From NCBI GenBank assembly GCA_026125865.1, contig JAHCKI010000144.1, positions 1-6,423 of the forward strand: DNA of 6,423 nt, written 5' to 3'. Origin of the DNA: Rhodospirillales bacterium. GTDB taxonomy: Bacteria > Pseudomonadota > Alphaproteobacteria > Rhodospirillales > Defluviicoccaceae. A program made the translations under genes and the position numbers. Below, piece after piece: positions 5,620-6,423 of this stretch; positions within the stretch are counted from its first letter, which is position 1, and each line of letters opens with the position of its first letter. The notes beneath the pieces were generated by a model. The model did no database searches. It saw only the letters and a list, made by a program, of their open reading frames with translations, and had not been told where the DNA came from.

Positions 5620-6423
5620 CTACCGAACACCCTTCGGCCAAATGACGACGCGGCCCGTTTGCAGCAGAATCAGGAAATCCCAAAAGACGTTGTTGCTGCG
5701 GATGTAATACAGATCGTATTCGAGCTTCTGCCAGGCATCCTCGATCGACGCACCGTACGGATAGTTTAGCTGCGCCCAACCGGTGACGCCGGGCTTCACG
5801 CAATGCCTGAGCTCGTAATACGGGATGAGCTGCTTCAGTGAATCGACGAAAAACGGGCGTTCGGGACGCGGTCCCACCAAGCTCATGTCGCCCTTCAAAA
5901 CGTTGATGAGCTGCGGCAATTCGTCGATACGCGTTTTTCGAATGAATGCGCCGACCAAGGTAACGCGGCAGTCGTTCTGATCGGCCCACTTCGGGCCGTC
6001 CGCTTCCGCGTCCACGCGCATGCTGCGCAGCTTCATGAGCGTGAAGCGGCGTCCACGGAAGCCGACGCGCTCCTGCCGATAGATCGCCGGACCACCGTCC
6101 TCAAGGAAAATGGCGAGCGCGGTCAAGGCCAGAACGGGGCTCAACAGAAGCAGCATGGATGCGCTCACGGCAATATCGAACACCCGCTTGGCCCAACGCT
6201 GCAAACCGCCGCTGGCGAACCCTTCCGAGTACACGAACCAATCAGGCTTGAGGGCGGCGAGATCGACGCGTCTCGTCTCCCGCTCCCAAAACCGCTGATG
6301 ATCGATGATGGGTGTGCCACTGAGCCGGCAATCGATGAGTGAGGGCAATGGCAGTCGACCCCGTCGATCGTCGGGCGCGACGACGATTTCGTCGATTTCG
6401 TTGGAGCGCACCCAATCAACGAT
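5620..6423 (-). CDS. Polyprenyl-phosphate sugar phosphotransferase (EPS/PEP-CTERM-associated), N-terminus beyond window edge
   Basis: Membrane enzyme that transfers a sugar-1-phosphate from a nucleotide sugar to undecaprenyl phosphate, the first step of an exopolysaccharide repeat unit. The 267 visible residues are the C-terminal part of a protein that is usually about 460 long, and the frame stays open to base 6423. Visible in order (window numbering): the end of the Rossmann-like regulatory domain, with DEIVVAPDDRRGRLP (11-25); KRVFDIAVS (79-87), starting a hydrophobic segment; YRQERVGFRGRRFTLMKLRS (115-134); the catalytic Asp-Glu pair D167/E168 in RIDELPQL; GDMSLVGPRPERP (178-190); and KPGVTGWAQLNYPYGAS (210-226). 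An internal GTG at 6411 should not be taken as the start, because the family-like sequence continues upstream of it. The pattern closely follows the EpsB-like sugar transferase linked to PEP-CTERM loci. Which sugar is used cannot be said. Confidence 0.92.
   Translation of the reverse strand: MVDWVRSNEIDEIVVAPDDRRGRLPLPSLIDCRLSGTPIIDHQRFWERETRRVDLAALKPDWFVYSEGFASGGLQRWAKRVFDIAVSASMLLLLSPVLALTALAIFLEDGGPAIYRQERVGFRGRRFTLMKLRSMRVDAEADGPKWADQNDCRVTLVGAFIRKTRIDELPQLINVLKGDMSLVGPRPERPFFVDSLKQLIPYYELRHCVKPGVTGWAQLNYPYGASIEDAWQKLEYDLYYIRSNNVFWDFLILLQTGRVVIWPKGVR

Overview
The window looks like a chromosomal stretch of a moderately GC-rich proteobacterium (GC about 60% by eye), probably an alphaproteobacterium of the Rhodospirillales type. 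The evidence is the combination of a malyl-CoA lyase of the 3-hydroxypropionate/ethylmalonyl-CoA type, an EPS-type winged-helix regulator paired with a NusG paralogue, and a sugar transferase of the kind found in PEP-CTERM/exopolysaccharide loci. This placement is inference; no rRNA or other marker gene is present. There are eight protein genes, no RNA genes and no recognisable mobile element.

Layout. 1-993 (minus): malyl-CoA lyase, cut by the left edge just before its C-terminus. 994-1129: gap holding a possible activator-type promoter for it. 1130-1630 and 1635-2312 (both minus): a two-gene operon in which a winged-helix regulator gene precedes a NusG/RfaH-like antitermination factor, 4 bp apart. 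2313-2597: a structured non-coding stretch with a leader hairpin that has two alternative left arms, a pair of GTTC-N7-GAAC dyads and a terminator-like hairpin. 2598-2957 (minus): a SpoIIAA/STAS-like protein. 2958-3147: divergent intergenic region with a candidate promoter for the STAS-like gene. 3148-3549 and 3566-3922 (plus): a fluoride channel CrcB/FluC and its usual DUF190 partner, forming an operon. 3923-4000: short gap with no convincing terminator. 4001-5581 (plus): a membrane-anchored EAL phosphodiesterase with a CSS-like periplasmic sensor. 5582-5619: tail-to-tail gap with no convincing terminator. 5620-6423 (minus): the C-terminal part of a polyprenyl-phosphate sugar transferase entering from the right edge.

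How it may work together. The sugar transferase probably starts exopolysaccharide repeat units on a lipid carrier. The winged-helix/NusG pair belongs to a class that usually controls long polysaccharide operons, and the EAL enzyme lowers c-di-GMP, a common switch for exopolysaccharide output. These three are therefore plausibly linked, although the NusG-like gene has no glycan operon directly behind it here and would have to act in trans. The fluoride pair and the malyl-CoA lyase look like independent housekeeping or carbon-metabolism functions.

No clearly new system is visible. The least ordinary elements are the non-coding region upstream of the winged-helix gene and the sugar-nucleotide-like Rossmann tail of that regulator.
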